Source: Gordonia zhenghanii
GTDB taxonomy: Bacteria > Actinomycetota > Actinomycetes > Mycobacteriales > Mycobacteriaceae
Reading direction: 5' to 3'
Assembly: GCF_021738965.1 (NCBI RefSeq)
Contig: NZ_JAKKOQ010000005.1
Coordinates: 310,001 to 374,000 of the forward strand
Length of the DNA: 64,000 nucleotides
A program made the translations under genes and the position numbers. This document shows positions 46,786 to 54,881 of this stretch, one piece after another (position 1 is the stretch's first letter; every line of letters starts with the position of its first letter). The notes beneath the pieces are model-generated. The model saw nothing but the letters and a program-made list of their open reading frames with translations. It was not told where the DNA came from and ran no database searches.

Positions 46786-47832
46786 TTAACTTTCCGTTAA
46801 CCCAGCGACCCGCGCGAGAGTCGCTATCTCCTCCGGCGTGCCGGGGGAGACCAGCATCGTCGTCACACCCGCTGCCTCCCACACCCCGATCTGTTCACGG
46901 ACGCGCGCCTCGTCGCCGATGATCGCCGAATCGTCGACCGCTTCGTTCGGGATGATCTGCGCGGCTTCCTCTTTGCGCCCTGCGCGGAACAAGGCGGTCA
47001 CCTCGTCGACGACGTCGGCGTAGCCCATCCGGCGATACACCTCGGCGTGGAAGTTCGTGTCCTCGCTGCCCATGCCGCCCATATATAGCGCTAGGAACGG
47101 TTTGACCGCGGCGTACGCAGCGTCCGGGTCGTCGGTGAGCACGATCTGGGCGGTCGCACAGATCTCGAACGTCTCGCGCGTGTGTCGTGCTCCGGGTCGC
47201 GCGAAACCTTCGTCGAGCCACTCGTTGTACTGATCCGCCAGTCGAGGTGTGTAGAACAGCGGCAGCCATCCGTCGGCGATCTCGCCCGCGAGCGCGATGT
47301 TCTTCGGGCCCTCGGCTCCGAGGTACACCGGGATGTCGCGGCGCAGCGGATGCACGATCGGCTTGAGTGGTTTTCCGAGTCCGGTGGACCCTTCGCCTGT
47401 CACCGGAAGAGGGTAGTGCGGGCCGTCGCTGGTGACCACGTCCTCGCGCGCCCACACCTGCCGCATGATGTCGATGTATTCGCGGGTGCGTGCGAGCGGC
47501 TTGGGGAATCGCTGTCCGTACCAGCCCTCGACGACTTGTGGTCCGGAGACGCCGAGTCCGACGATGTGCCTGCCGCCAGAGAGGTGGTCAAGAGTCAATG
47601 CCGCCATCGCGCACGCTGTCGGCGTCCTCGCCGACAGTTGAAGTACCGATGTGCCGAGCTTGAGACGCTGAGTGTCTGCGCCCCACCAGGACAGCGGGGT
47701 GTACGCGTCCGACCCCCACGCCTCTGCAGTGAAGATCGCATCGAAGCCGTGCTCCTCGGCCGCCCCGACGAGTTCACGATGATTGTGCGGCGGCTGCGCG
47801 CCCCAGTATCCGAGCTGTAGTCCGAGTCTCAT
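46786..47832 (-). CDS. LLM-class F420-dependent oxidoreductase
   Basis: 348 residues with a luciferase-like TIM barrel. It begins MRLGLQLGYWGAQPPHNH and contains AAEEHGFDAIFTAEAW, the LGTSVLQLSARTPTACAMAALTLDHLSGGR segment in which F420-using LLM proteins contact the deazaflavin, and GEIADGWLPLFYTP. Likely a mycobacterial-type F420 enzyme; substrate unknown. ATG at 47832 is chosen because a TACAGT hexamer lies 7 nt upstream and the longer frame runs into the repeat array. Confidence 0.88.
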   Translation of the reverse strand: MRLGLQLGYWGAQPPHNHRELVGAAEEHGFDAIFTAEAWGSDAYTPLSWWGADTQRLKLGTSVLQLSARTPTACAMAALTLDHLSGGRHIVGLGVSGPQVVEGWYGQRFPKPLARTREYIDIMRQVWAREDVVTSDGPHYPLPVTGEGSTGLGKPLKPIVHPLRRDIPVYLGAEGPKNIALAGEIADGWLPLFYTPRLADQYNEWLDEGFARPGARHTRETFEICATAQIVLTDDPDAAYAAVKPFLALYMGGMGSEDTNFHAEVYRRMGYADVVDEVTALFRAGRKEEAAQIIPNEAVDDSAIIGDEARVREQIGVWEAAGVTTMLVSPGTPEEIATLARVAGLTES

Positions 47833-47839
47833 GCCGCCG

Positions 47840-47845
47840 ACTGTA
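47840..47845 (-). promoter_or_regulatory. Putative -10 box of the leaderless LLM oxidoreductase gene
   Basis: TACAGT on the minus strand, 7 nt before the ATG at 47832. Confidence 0.45.
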
Positions 47846-47890
47846 TCGCGCGTCACGCTCGACGACTTCCGTTGCTGGTCCCACGCTGGG

Positions 47891-48198
47891 GTCGAGAAGA
47901 GTCGAGACCGCACCATCACCCCGCAGGTCGAGCGAAGTCGAGACTGCAACGTGCGCACACGATCACGCACCGGTCGAGCGGAGTCGAGAGCACAACGTGC
48001 GCACACGATCACGCACCATCACCCCGCAGGTCGAGCGAAGTCGAGAGCACAACGAGCGCACGGGATCTCGACTCCGCTCGATCAGCAAAAAGCAGCCGCC
48101 GCTCTAACTCACCACCACGCAGGTCGAGCGAAGTCGAGACCACAACGTGCATACGGGATCTCGACTCCGCTCGATCAACAAGGGACCCGCTCGATCAG
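47891..48198. repeat. Array of direct and inverted copies of an 18-bp repeat
   Basis: Fills the 362-bp gap between the LLM gene and katG. The core GTCGAGCGAAGTCGAGA, with A/G variation, occurs in one orientation at 47891 (degenerate), 47927, 47973, 48030 and 48123. In the reverse orientation (ATCTCGACTCCGCTCGATC) it occurs at 48065 and 48158, and a fragment sits at 48188-48198. A 35-bp block at 47909-47943 recurs exactly at 48012-48046. The spacing is irregular (about 36-57 bp). No coding potential seen. Confidence 0.85.
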
Positions 48199-50396
48199 TT
48201 GTGCAGATCGAAGCGGTCGGCGTTCATGACCTGGTTCCACGCGGAGACGAAGTCCTCGACGAACTTGCGGCCCGCGTCGTCGGCGCCATAGACCTCGGCG
48301 ACGCCACGGAGCTGCGAGTTGGAACCGAAGACCAGGTCGGCACGCGTGCCGGTCCACTTCTTCTCGCCGGTGTCGCGAACGCCGCCGACGAACGTTCCGT
48401 CGGCCTGCTCGACCCACTCGGTATCCATGTCGAGCAAGTTCACGAAGAAGTCGTTCGACAGGACGCCCGGGCGATCGGTGAAGACGCCGTGGGTCGATCC
48501 GCCGTGGTTCGCGCCGAGCACTCGCAGACCGCCGACCAGGGCAGTCATCTGCGGCGGCGTGAGCTGCAGCAGGTAAGCACGGTCGACGAGCAGGTATTCA
48601 GCCTCCGTGGCGACGTCGCTGGCGACGTAGTTGCGGAAACCGTCCCACCGCGGCTCCATCTCGGTGAACGACTCGACGTCGGTCTGCTCCTGCGTGGCGT
48701 CGCCGCGGCCAAGCGCGACCGGAACGGTCACGGTGTGCCCGGCGTCCGCCGCAGCTTGCTCGATGGCTGCCGCGCCGCCGATGACGATGATGTCGGCGAC
48801 CGACACGTTCGCATTTGATGCCGCGTTGAACTCCTCGGCGATCTTCTCCAGTGCGGGAAGGACTTCGGCCAGAGCCTTGGGATCGTTCACCGCCCAGTTC
48901 CGCTGCGGCTCCAAGCGGACGCGTGCACCGTTGGCTCCGCCACGGTAGTCACTGCCGCGGAACGACGCAGCCGACGCCCACGCGGTCGAGACCAGTTGTG
49001 CCACAGTCAGTCCGGACGCGAGGATCCGTCGCTTCAGCTCGGCGACGTCGGTCTCGCGCGGCAGCGGGCCTTCTGGCGCGTCGACGACGTCCTGCCAGAT
49101 CAGCTTCTCTTCGGGAACCTCGGGGCCGTGGTAGCGGGCGCGCGGTCCCATGTCGCGGTGCGTCAGCTTGAACCATGCACGGGCGAATGCGTCGGCGAAC
49201 TCGCGCGGGTTCTCCAGGAACCGGCGGGAGATCTTGCCGTACTCCGGATCCTCGCGCAGCGCGATGTCCGTGGTGAGCATCATCGGCTGGAGTCGCTTGT
49301 CCGGGTCGGCCGGGTGGGGGACACTCGTCGATCCCGCGTTGTCCTTGGGCCGCCACTGCGTTGCGCCTGCCGGCCCCGTGTAGGTCTCCCACTCGTAGCC
49401 GTACAGCGTCCAGAAGAAGTTGTTGTCCCACGTGATCGGGGTGCTGTTCCACGCGCCCTCGATGCCGGAGCTGATCGCGTCGGCGCCGACGCCCGACTTG
49501 TAGTCACTCTTCCAGCCGATGCCCATCTGTCCCATCGGGGAGCCTTCCGGAGCTTCGCCGACGTCGTCTGCGGGGCCTGCGCCGTGCGTCTTGCCGAAGG
49601 TGTGGCCACCGGCGATGAGTGCGACCGTCTCCTCGTCGTTCATCGCCATCCGCGCGAACGTCTCCCGGATGTCCTTGGCTGCGGCCAACGGATCCGGAAC
49701 CCCGTTCGGTCCTTCGGGGTTGACGTAGATCAAGCCCATCTGGACGGCGGCGAGAGGATTCTCCAAATCGCGGTCACCGCTGTATCGCTGATCGTCGAGC
49801 CACATCTTCTCGGGGCCCCAGTAGATCTCTTCGGGCTCCCACTTGTCGGGGCGGCCGCCCCCGAAGCCGAACGTGTCGAATCCCATGGACTCGAGCGCGA
49901 CGTTGCCCGCGAGCACGATCAAGTCGGCCCAGGACAGCTTTGCGCCGTACTTCTTCTTGACCGGCCACAGCAGGCGACGCGCACGGTCGAGGCCCGCGTT
50001 GTCCGGCCAGCTGTTCAGCGGCGCGAAGCGCTGCATGCCGTGCCCGGCGCCGCCGCGACCGTCGGCCACTCGATAGGTGCCCGCGGCGTGCCATGCCATG
50101 CGAATGAACAACGGACCGTAGTTGCCGTAGTCGGCAGGCCACCAGGTCCTCGAATCGGTGAGCACCGACTGAAGGTCGGCCTTCACTGCAGCGAGGTCGA
50201 GAGACTCGAACTCGCTCGCGTAGTCGAAGTCCGGACCATTCGGATCGCCCTCGGCAGGGTTCTCCGCGAGAAGCTTGAGATTCAGCTGGCCGGGCCACCA
50301 GTCACGGTTTCCACCGCCTGCCGTCGGCGGCTGCATCGACGGGCCGTGCGCCACTGGGCATTCTTCTACGATCGGGGCGTTCTGTTGGTCAGTCAC
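48195..50396 (-). CDS. katG: Catalase-peroxidase KatG
   Basis: Heme enzyme that removes hydrogen peroxide and, in mycobacteria, activates isoniazid. The 733 residues are full length. The distal triad is in [13 protein letters not shown] (Arg99, Trp102, His103), the proximal His is in [11 protein letters not shown], and the second, non-catalytic peroxidase domain is intact. The Ser of DAISSGIEG corresponds to Ser315 of M. tuberculosis. GTG at 50396 has AAAGGA upstream. furA lies 84 bp upstream on the same strand. The stop codon sits in the edge of the repeat array. Confidence 0.97.
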   Translation of the reverse strand: MTDQQNAPIVEECPVAHGPSMQPPTAGGGNRDWWPGQLNLKLLAENPAEGDPNGPDFDYASEFESLDLAAVKADLQSVLTDSRTWWPADYGNYGPLFIRMAWHAAGTYRVADGRGGAGHGMQRFAPLNSWPDNAGLDRARRLLWPVKKKYGAKLSWADLIVLAGNVALESMGFDTFGFGGGRPDKWEPEEIYWGPEKMWLDDQRYSGDRDLENPLAAVQMGLIYVNPEGPNGVPDPLAAAKDIRETFARMAMNDEETVALIAGGHTFGKTHGAGPADDVGEAPEGSPMGQMGIGWKSDYKSGVGADAISSGIEGAWNSTPITWDNNFFWTLYGYEWETYTGPAGATQWRPKDNAGSTSVPHPADPDKRLQPMMLTTDIALREDPEYGKISRRFLENPREFADAFARAWFKLTHRDMGPRARYHGPEVPEEKLIWQDVVDAPEGPLPRETDVAELKRRILASGLTVAQLVSTAWASAASFRGSDYRGGANGARVRLEPQRNWAVNDPKALAEVLPALEKIAEEFNAASNANVSVADIIVIGGAAAIEQAAADAGHTVTVPVALGRGDATQEQTDVESFTEMEPRWDGFRNYVASDVATEAEYLLVDRAYLLQLTPPQMTALVGGLRVLGANHGGSTHGVFTDRPGVLSNDFFVNLLDMDTEWVEQADGTFVGGVRDTGEKKWTGTRADLVFGSNSQLRGVAEVYGADDAGRKFVEDFVSAWNQVMNADRFDLHN

Positions 50397-50480
50397 ATTG
50401 TTCCTTTGTTCACATTGATCTGATCTGGGCTGAGCTTGCGGATCGGGTGGTGTGCTGATCGGACGAGTCGTCGAGCCTGA

Positions 50481-50906
50481 CTACGAACCCGAGACGGCAC
50501 AGTCGGGGCAGACGCCCCAGTAGACGACTTCGGCCTCGTCGATGACGAAGCCGTGGTCGTCAGCAGCGGTCAAGCAGGGCGCGGGGCCCACGGCACAGTC
50601 GACGTCGATGACTTTGTCGCAGTACCGGCATACCAGGTGATGATGGTTGTCTGTGACGCGTGTCTCATAGAGAGACACATGTCCCGAGGGCTGGATTCGC
50701 CGGAGCAGCCCGACGTCCGTCAGTGCGCGAAGCACGTCGTATACCGCTTGTCTCGAGACCCCGTCCAGCAGTTCTCGCACACCGGCCAGGATGGTCTCGG
50801 TGTCCGAGTGCGGATGAGCGTCGACCGCCTGCAGCACTGCGAGTCTCGGCCTGGTCACTCGCAGTCCTGCACCCCGGAGGGCGCTGGTGTGCTCGTCGAT
50901 GACCAT
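50481..50906 (-). CDS. furA: FurA, Fur-family peroxide/iron-responsive repressor of katG
   Basis: 141 residues with a winged helix (LRVTRPRLAVLQAVDAHPHSDTE), the ISRQAVYDVL-type recognition helix (VSRQAVYDVLRALTDVG), the His-rich regulatory loop DNHHHLVCRYC and a C-terminal CPDC, giving two Cys pairs for structural zinc. The furA-katG order is that of mycobacteria, where FurA represses both genes and is relieved by peroxide. Its probable operator lies 22 bp upstream of the start. Confidence 0.95.
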   Translation of the reverse strand: MVIDEHTSALRGAGLRVTRPRLAVLQAVDAHPHSDTETILAGVRELLDGVSRQAVYDVLRALTDVGLLRRIQPSGHVSLYETRVTDNHHHLVCRYCDKVIDVDCAVGPAPCLTAADDHGFVIDEAEVVYWGVCPDCAVSGS

Positions 50907-50913
50907 GCCTCGA

Positions 50914-51948
50914 CTATGCCCTATTTTCTGGACTCAGTCCAGTCTTTCTCGAAAACGGCGGAATCTGTTCGGCGCTTTCGAGGGTCGGCGGGCACAGGAG
51001 GCGAGCCGGAACACCCTCGAGCATCGTCGAAATGACCTCCTCCGACACTCCGTGCCCACGCAGGTCGGGGATCACTCGGCTCGTCACCTGGAAGTAGTCC
51101 CACCCGTCTGAGACCACGTTCATCGCCTTCTGGTCGAACCAGTCGCTGTAACAGAACGCGTCCTGCGAGAGCACCATCCGGTCGCCGTAACCGCGGTCGA
51201 TCAGTGCCAGGACGGTGTCGACCCGGTCCGCATGGGGGAGCAGCAGGTCCAGCCCGAAACGGTCCATCCCGAGCACCGATCCCGCATCGGCGACGCGCAT
51301 CAGATAGTCCAGATCAGTGGAGTCTCCGCTGTGCGCGAGGATCACCCGCGTGAGGTCCATCCCCTCCTCCGCGAGGACGCGCTGCGCGATCAGGCCCGAC
51401 TGCGTGTGCGGATTCGTGTGGACGACCACGGGCAGCCCCGTCTGGGCCCCCACCCTGCCGACCGAGCGCATGACCCGTTCCACTCCGACAGTCAGCCCCT
51501 CGGCTTCGATCACACACACGAGGAAACCTGCCTTGACCGACGTCGTCCCGATCCCGTCGGTGATATCGCGCAGGAACATCGCGTCGAGCGGTTCAGGGAC
51601 GTCGAACCCGAGCGCCGGCCCGGTGTAATGCATCTGGAAGGGCAGGTCGTTGAACGTGAAGAAACCCGTCGCCGCAACGATGTTCACGTCGACGCACTCA
51701 GCGACCCGTGCGACGCGTTCGATGTTCCGCCCCAGGCCGAGCACCGACACATCCATGATGGTGTCGATCCCCGCCGACTTGAGGCGGCCCACGGTGGCGA
51801 CCGCCCGCTCGACTTCGGCGCCCTCGTCCCAATCGCGCAGATAGTTCAGTCGGAAGTCCTCTTGGACGACGAAGACGTGCTCATGGGTGAGCACAGCTCC
51901 CAACTGATCTGCGCCGATCGGTCCGGCGACAGTGTCGATGCGGTCCAT
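50914..51948 (-). CDS. Phosphotriesterase-family metal-dependent hydrolase
   Basis: 344 residues of the PTE/Php family. The metal ligands are LTHEHV at the N-terminus, the Lys in VKAGF (probably carbamylated, about 145), VVVHTNPHT, ILAHSGDSTDLDYL and the late Asp in LSQDAFCYSD. Actinobacterial homologues are lactonases or phosphotriesterases; the substrate is not predictable. ATG at 51948 gives the family N-terminus; an ATG four codons earlier is possible. Its 3' end contains the FurA operator and stops 7 bp before the furA start. Confidence 0.85.
   Translation of the reverse strand: MDRIDTVAGPIGADQLGAVLTHEHVFVVQEDFRLNYLRDWDEGAEVERAVATVGRLKSAGIDTIMDVSVLGLGRNIERVARVAECVDVNIVAATGFFTFNDLPFQMHYTGPALGFDVPEPLDAMFLRDITDGIGTTSVKAGFLVCVIEAEGLTVGVERVMRSVGRVGAQTGLPVVVHTNPHTQSGLIAQRVLAEEGMDLTRVILAHSGDSTDLDYLMRVADAGSVLGMDRFGLDLLLPHADRVDTVLALIDRGYGDRMVLSQDAFCYSDWFDQKAMNVVSDGWDYFQVTSRVIPDLRGHGVSEEVISTMLEGVPARLLCPPTLESAEQIPPFSRKTGLSPENRA
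50928..50942. promoter_or_regulatory. Probable FurA operator, perfect 15-bp palindrome
   Basis: CTGGACTCAGTCCAG is a perfect inverted repeat (7 bp arms). Read on the minus strand it continues as GAAAATAGGG, resembling the AT-rich FurA box upstream of mycobacterial furA. It overlaps the last codons of the upstream phosphotriesterase-like gene. Confidence 0.7.
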
Positions 51949-52117
51949 GTGCCCTCTCATCAGACCGGTCCACGTGGCGGGATCGGCAACGCTCCCCACG
52001 CTAGTGCGAACGACGACCGGACGAGGTCGAATCCGCCCACCTCTCAGGCGGTGTTCAGTCGATGGCACAGTTTGTGGTCACACCGTCCATCACGCACGAG
52101 TTCGGAAGCCGAGTCTG

Positions 52118-52789
52118 ATGCAGATCCCACCGCGACGTCGCCCGCGAATCGTCGGCGCCGTCGCGTCCGCGAGTGCGTTCGTCGTCGTGGCGATCGCGGT
52201 CGCGATAGTTGCCCGACCGTTGCACGACGATCGCGTCGTGATCCGCTTCGTGCGGCGCCATCCGAGCGACTGGTTGATCGATCTGGCCAGCGGATACTCC
52301 ACCGTCGCCGGGCCGGTGACCATCGTCGTCCTGGCATGCGTGGGTGCGCTCGTCCTAGCCGTCCGCGATCGGGCGATCGGCAGGCCGGCAGCTGTGATCG
52401 GCGCGGCCTGGGGGGCGGTGGCTGTCTCCGAGATCGTGAAACGGGTCGTCGACCGTCCCCGCCCACCCGTCGGATGGCAGCTCGACGGTCCGGAGGCGAC
52501 CCCCGCATTCCCGTCGACGCACGTGGCCGGTCTGACCGCTCTGCTGCTTGTGGCAGCACTCGTGACCACGGCCGGGAAGAGCCACCCGAACGGGCGGAGC
52601 AGGGCCCGAGCGGTTCTAGTGGCGGCCACGGCGTGCGCTGCGCTCGGAATGGGCGCCGCGCGCGTCTACCTCTGCATGAACTGGGCTTCGGACGCGGTCG
52701 GCGGGCTACTGCTCGGCGTCGCGGCGGCTCTGTGCGCGGTGTGGTCCGTCGACCAAATGGTGCTCAGAGCGCCCGAGCAGACTGCCTGA
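52118..52789 (+). CDS. PAP2-like membrane phosphatase homologue, nucleophile His replaced by Asn
   Basis: 223 residues with five or six helices. Motif 1 KRVVDRPRP and motif 2 PSTHVAG of type 2 phosphatidic-acid phosphatases are intact. Motif 3 should read SRxxxxxHxxxD but is ARVYLCMNWASD, with Asn188 (codon AAC, 52679-52681) at the nucleophilic His. The protein may be catalytically dead, a lipid-binding relative or altered in mechanism. ATG at 52118. The kinase gene follows after 22 bp. Confidence 0.82.
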   Translation: MQIPPRRRPRIVGAVASASAFVVVAIAVAIVARPLHDDRVVIRFVRRHPSDWLIDLASGYSTVAGPVTIVVLACVGALVLAVRDRAIGRPAAVIGAAWGAVAVSEIVKRVVDRPRPPVGWQLDGPEATPAFPSTHVAGLTALLLVAALVTTAGKSHPNGRSRARAVLVAATACAALGMGAARVYLCMNWASDAVGGLLLGVAAALCAVWSVDQMVLRAPEQTA

Positions 52790-52799
52790 ACGCATGCCC

Positions 52800-52805
52800 T
52801 AGTCT
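52800..52805 (+). promoter_or_regulatory. Putative -10 box of the leaderless Ser/Thr kinase gene
   Basis: TAGTCT, 6 nt before the ATG at 52812; no Shine-Dalgarno. Confidence 0.45.
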
Positions 52806-52811
52806 GTATCC

Positions 52812-54854
52812 ATGCTCAGTCCGGGACAGCTCTTCGCCGAGTACCGCGTCGTGCGCGTCCTCGGCGCCGGTGGCATGGGTGAGGTGTACCTCGCTCAGCA
52901 CCCGCGGCTACCACGCCAGGACGCAATCAAGGTGCTGCCGATCGAATTGACCGACGACCCGACCTATCGGGCGCGATTCACTCGAGAGGCGGACCTGGCC
53001 GCGGGCCTCGACCATTCGAGCATCGTCAGTGTCTACGACCGAGGCGAGGACCAGGGGCAACTCTGGATCGCGATGAAGTACATCCCCGGCTCGGATGCCA
53101 ACGCGCTGATGAAGCAGACCGGACCGTTCGCGCCGCAGGACGTCGTCGACGTCGTCACCGCGGTCGCCGACGCGCTCGACTACGCGCACGCCAAGGGGCT
53201 GCTGCACCGCGACGTCAAGCCCGCGAACATCCTCATCGACGGAACGTCGGCCACGCGTCACAAGATCTACCTGACCGACTTCGGCATCGCGCGGACGATC
53301 GGGAACGACACCGCGTTGACGGCAGCCAATCTGACGGTCGGCTCTATCCAGTACACCTCGCCCGAGCAGTTGCGCGGCGACGATCTCAACGGACGCACCG
53401 ACCAGTACTCACTCGCGTGCACCGCGTTCAAGCTCCTCACCGGTCGCGCGCCCTATCCCGAGCGCAAGCCGACCGAGATCATCAACGCTCATCTGAACGC
53501 GCCGATCCCGCACGCACGGAGCATTCGACCGGATCTCCCTCCCGAGGTCGACGCCGTTCTGGCGCGCGGCATGGACAAGCGCGCCGTCAACAGGTACCCG
53601 ACGTGCATGGACTTCGCCCGGGATCTGGGCGCTGCACTGCGTACGTCGTCGGTTGCCGCCCCGCAGTTCCCTGCGACGATGATCAACCCGGGTCCCGTGG
53701 TTCCGCCGCCTGCCGCGTCTGGTGGTCCCGCAACTCCACCGCAGCAGGCCCAACCCGTCCCGGTGAGCCCGCCTGACCTGATGAAAGCGCCCGGACCGGT
53801 CCCGACATCCGGACCCGCCGACCGTTGGCAGCAGACGCCGTATCCCCACGGGGCTCCGCAGTACGGCAACCACAATCCCCAGGCGCCGAATCCCCAGGCT
53901 GCTGGCCCACAGGGGCCGGGACCACAGGGGCCGGGACCACGCCCGTTCACGCCGACACCCGCCCCGCCCGCACCGGGAGCATATGGATCGAATCCATACG
54001 GATCGAACCTCTACGGCCCGCAACAGCCGCCCTACGGCGGACCGCCTGGGCCGCCCACTGGACCGGGCGGCGGCACGGGTGGCCCCGGTCGAGGGGGAGG
54101 GCGCGGCAAGCAGATCGCTCTCATCGTCGGCGCCATCGTGCTCGTCGCTGCGCTCGCGACCGGACTCGCGTTCACGGTCAAGGCGATGACCGGCGACGAC
54201 GACGCGAGCGACACAGCGGATCCCACGACGTCGACGACCACGGGGCCGTCGTCGGTCACGACGTCGCCGTCTACCGGTGCCACTGACCCCGCTGTGGTCG
54301 GCGGGGTCCCGACCCGGTGTGTCAACGGCAGGCCGGCATCGAACTCGTCCACGCGGCAACTCTCGTCGGGGAAGATCTCCATCCCGACCGCGGAGATGCC
54401 GAGCGGCTGGGATGCGGACCGCGGTACGCGCTATCCCTTCGTCACCCAGGCGGACGGCGTCACGCTCGGCCGTCCCTCGGGCTCCAATTCGTGGGTCGCC
54501 CAGATCGCCGTCGGCGTCCTGCCGACGAACTTCCGGGATGAGACCGAGCAGATAGCACGCAAATTCATCGAATGCCTGTCCACCGGACCCGGATACGACA
54601 CGGTGACGGTCGGTCCCCTCGACTTCGGGCAGGTCACCAACGCCAAGATCGAGAACCGGGACACCGACTACACGCTGCTCAACGCATCGATCCCGGTACG
54701 CGGCGGGCCTGCCGGCATCTCCGGGGACGACGTCGTCGTGGTGATCGTCGACAGCTCACCGATGACGGTTGCGATCGGTATCAGCCCGATCGGTGACGCC
54801 TCGACGAAGTCATCTGTCGACAAGGCGGTCAAAGGCCTCCTGGTCCGGGACTGA
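52812..54854 (+). CDS. Receptor-type serine/threonine protein kinase
   Basis: 680 residues. A PknB-type kinase domain (about 1-275) has the Gly loop GAGGMGEVY, Lys40 (DAIKVL), the catalytic loop HRDVKPANIL (His132-Asp134) and DFGIA. A Pro/Gly/Gln-rich juxtamembrane linker of about 150 residues, one membrane helix (about 434-456) and an external domain of about 220 residues follow. The external part has Thr/Ser-rich spacing and a folded C-terminus but no PASTA repeats, as in PknF/PknH-like sensors. The ligand is unknown. The FHA-ABC transporter in this window is a plausible type of substrate, by analogy with PknF-Rv1747. Confidence 0.92.
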   Translation: MLSPGQLFAEYRVVRVLGAGGMGEVYLAQHPRLPRQDAIKVLPIELTDDPTYRARFTREADLAAGLDHSSIVSVYDRGEDQGQLWIAMKYIPGSDANALMKQTGPFAPQDVVDVVTAVADALDYAHAKGLLHRDVKPANILIDGTSATRHKIYLTDFGIARTIGNDTALTAANLTVGSIQYTSPEQLRGDDLNGRTDQYSLACTAFKLLTGRAPYPERKPTEIINAHLNAPIPHARSIRPDLPPEVDAVLARGMDKRAVNRYPTCMDFARDLGAALRTSSVAAPQFPATMINPGPVVPPPAASGGPATPPQQAQPVPVSPPDLMKAPGPVPTSGPADRWQQTPYPHGAPQYGNHNPQAPNPQAAGPQGPGPQGPGPRPFTPTPAPPAPGAYGSNPYGSNLYGPQQPPYGGPPGPPTGPGGGTGGPGRGGGRGKQIALIVGAIVLVAALATGLAFTVKAMTGDDDASDTADPTTSTTTGPSSVTTSPSTGATDPAVVGGVPTRCVNGRPASNSSTRQLSSGKISIPTAEMPSGWDADRGTRYPFVTQADGVTLGRPSGSNSWVAQIAVGVLPTNFRDETEQIARKFIECLSTGPGYDTVTVGPLDFGQVTNAKIENRDTDYTLLNASIPVRGGPAGISGDDVVVVIVDSSPMTVAIGISPIGDASTKSSVDKAVKGLLVRD

Positions 54855-54869
54855 TCGGGCAGTCCGTAT

Positions 54870-54875
54870 TAGGGT
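54870..54875 (+). promoter_or_regulatory. Putative -10 box of the leaderless UvrA-like gene
   Basis: TAGGGT, 6 nt before the ATG at 54882; no Shine-Dalgarno. Confidence 0.45.
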
Positions 54876-54881
54876 TCTCGC

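Noticed and set aside
47891-48198. CRISPR array
   Set aside because: Copies occur in both orientations with unequal spacing, and parts of the spacers are themselves repeated. No cas genes nearby.
48996-50423. 475-codon open frame on the plus strand
   Set aside because: Antisense to katG; composition is Arg/Val/Leu/His-rich shadow sequence.
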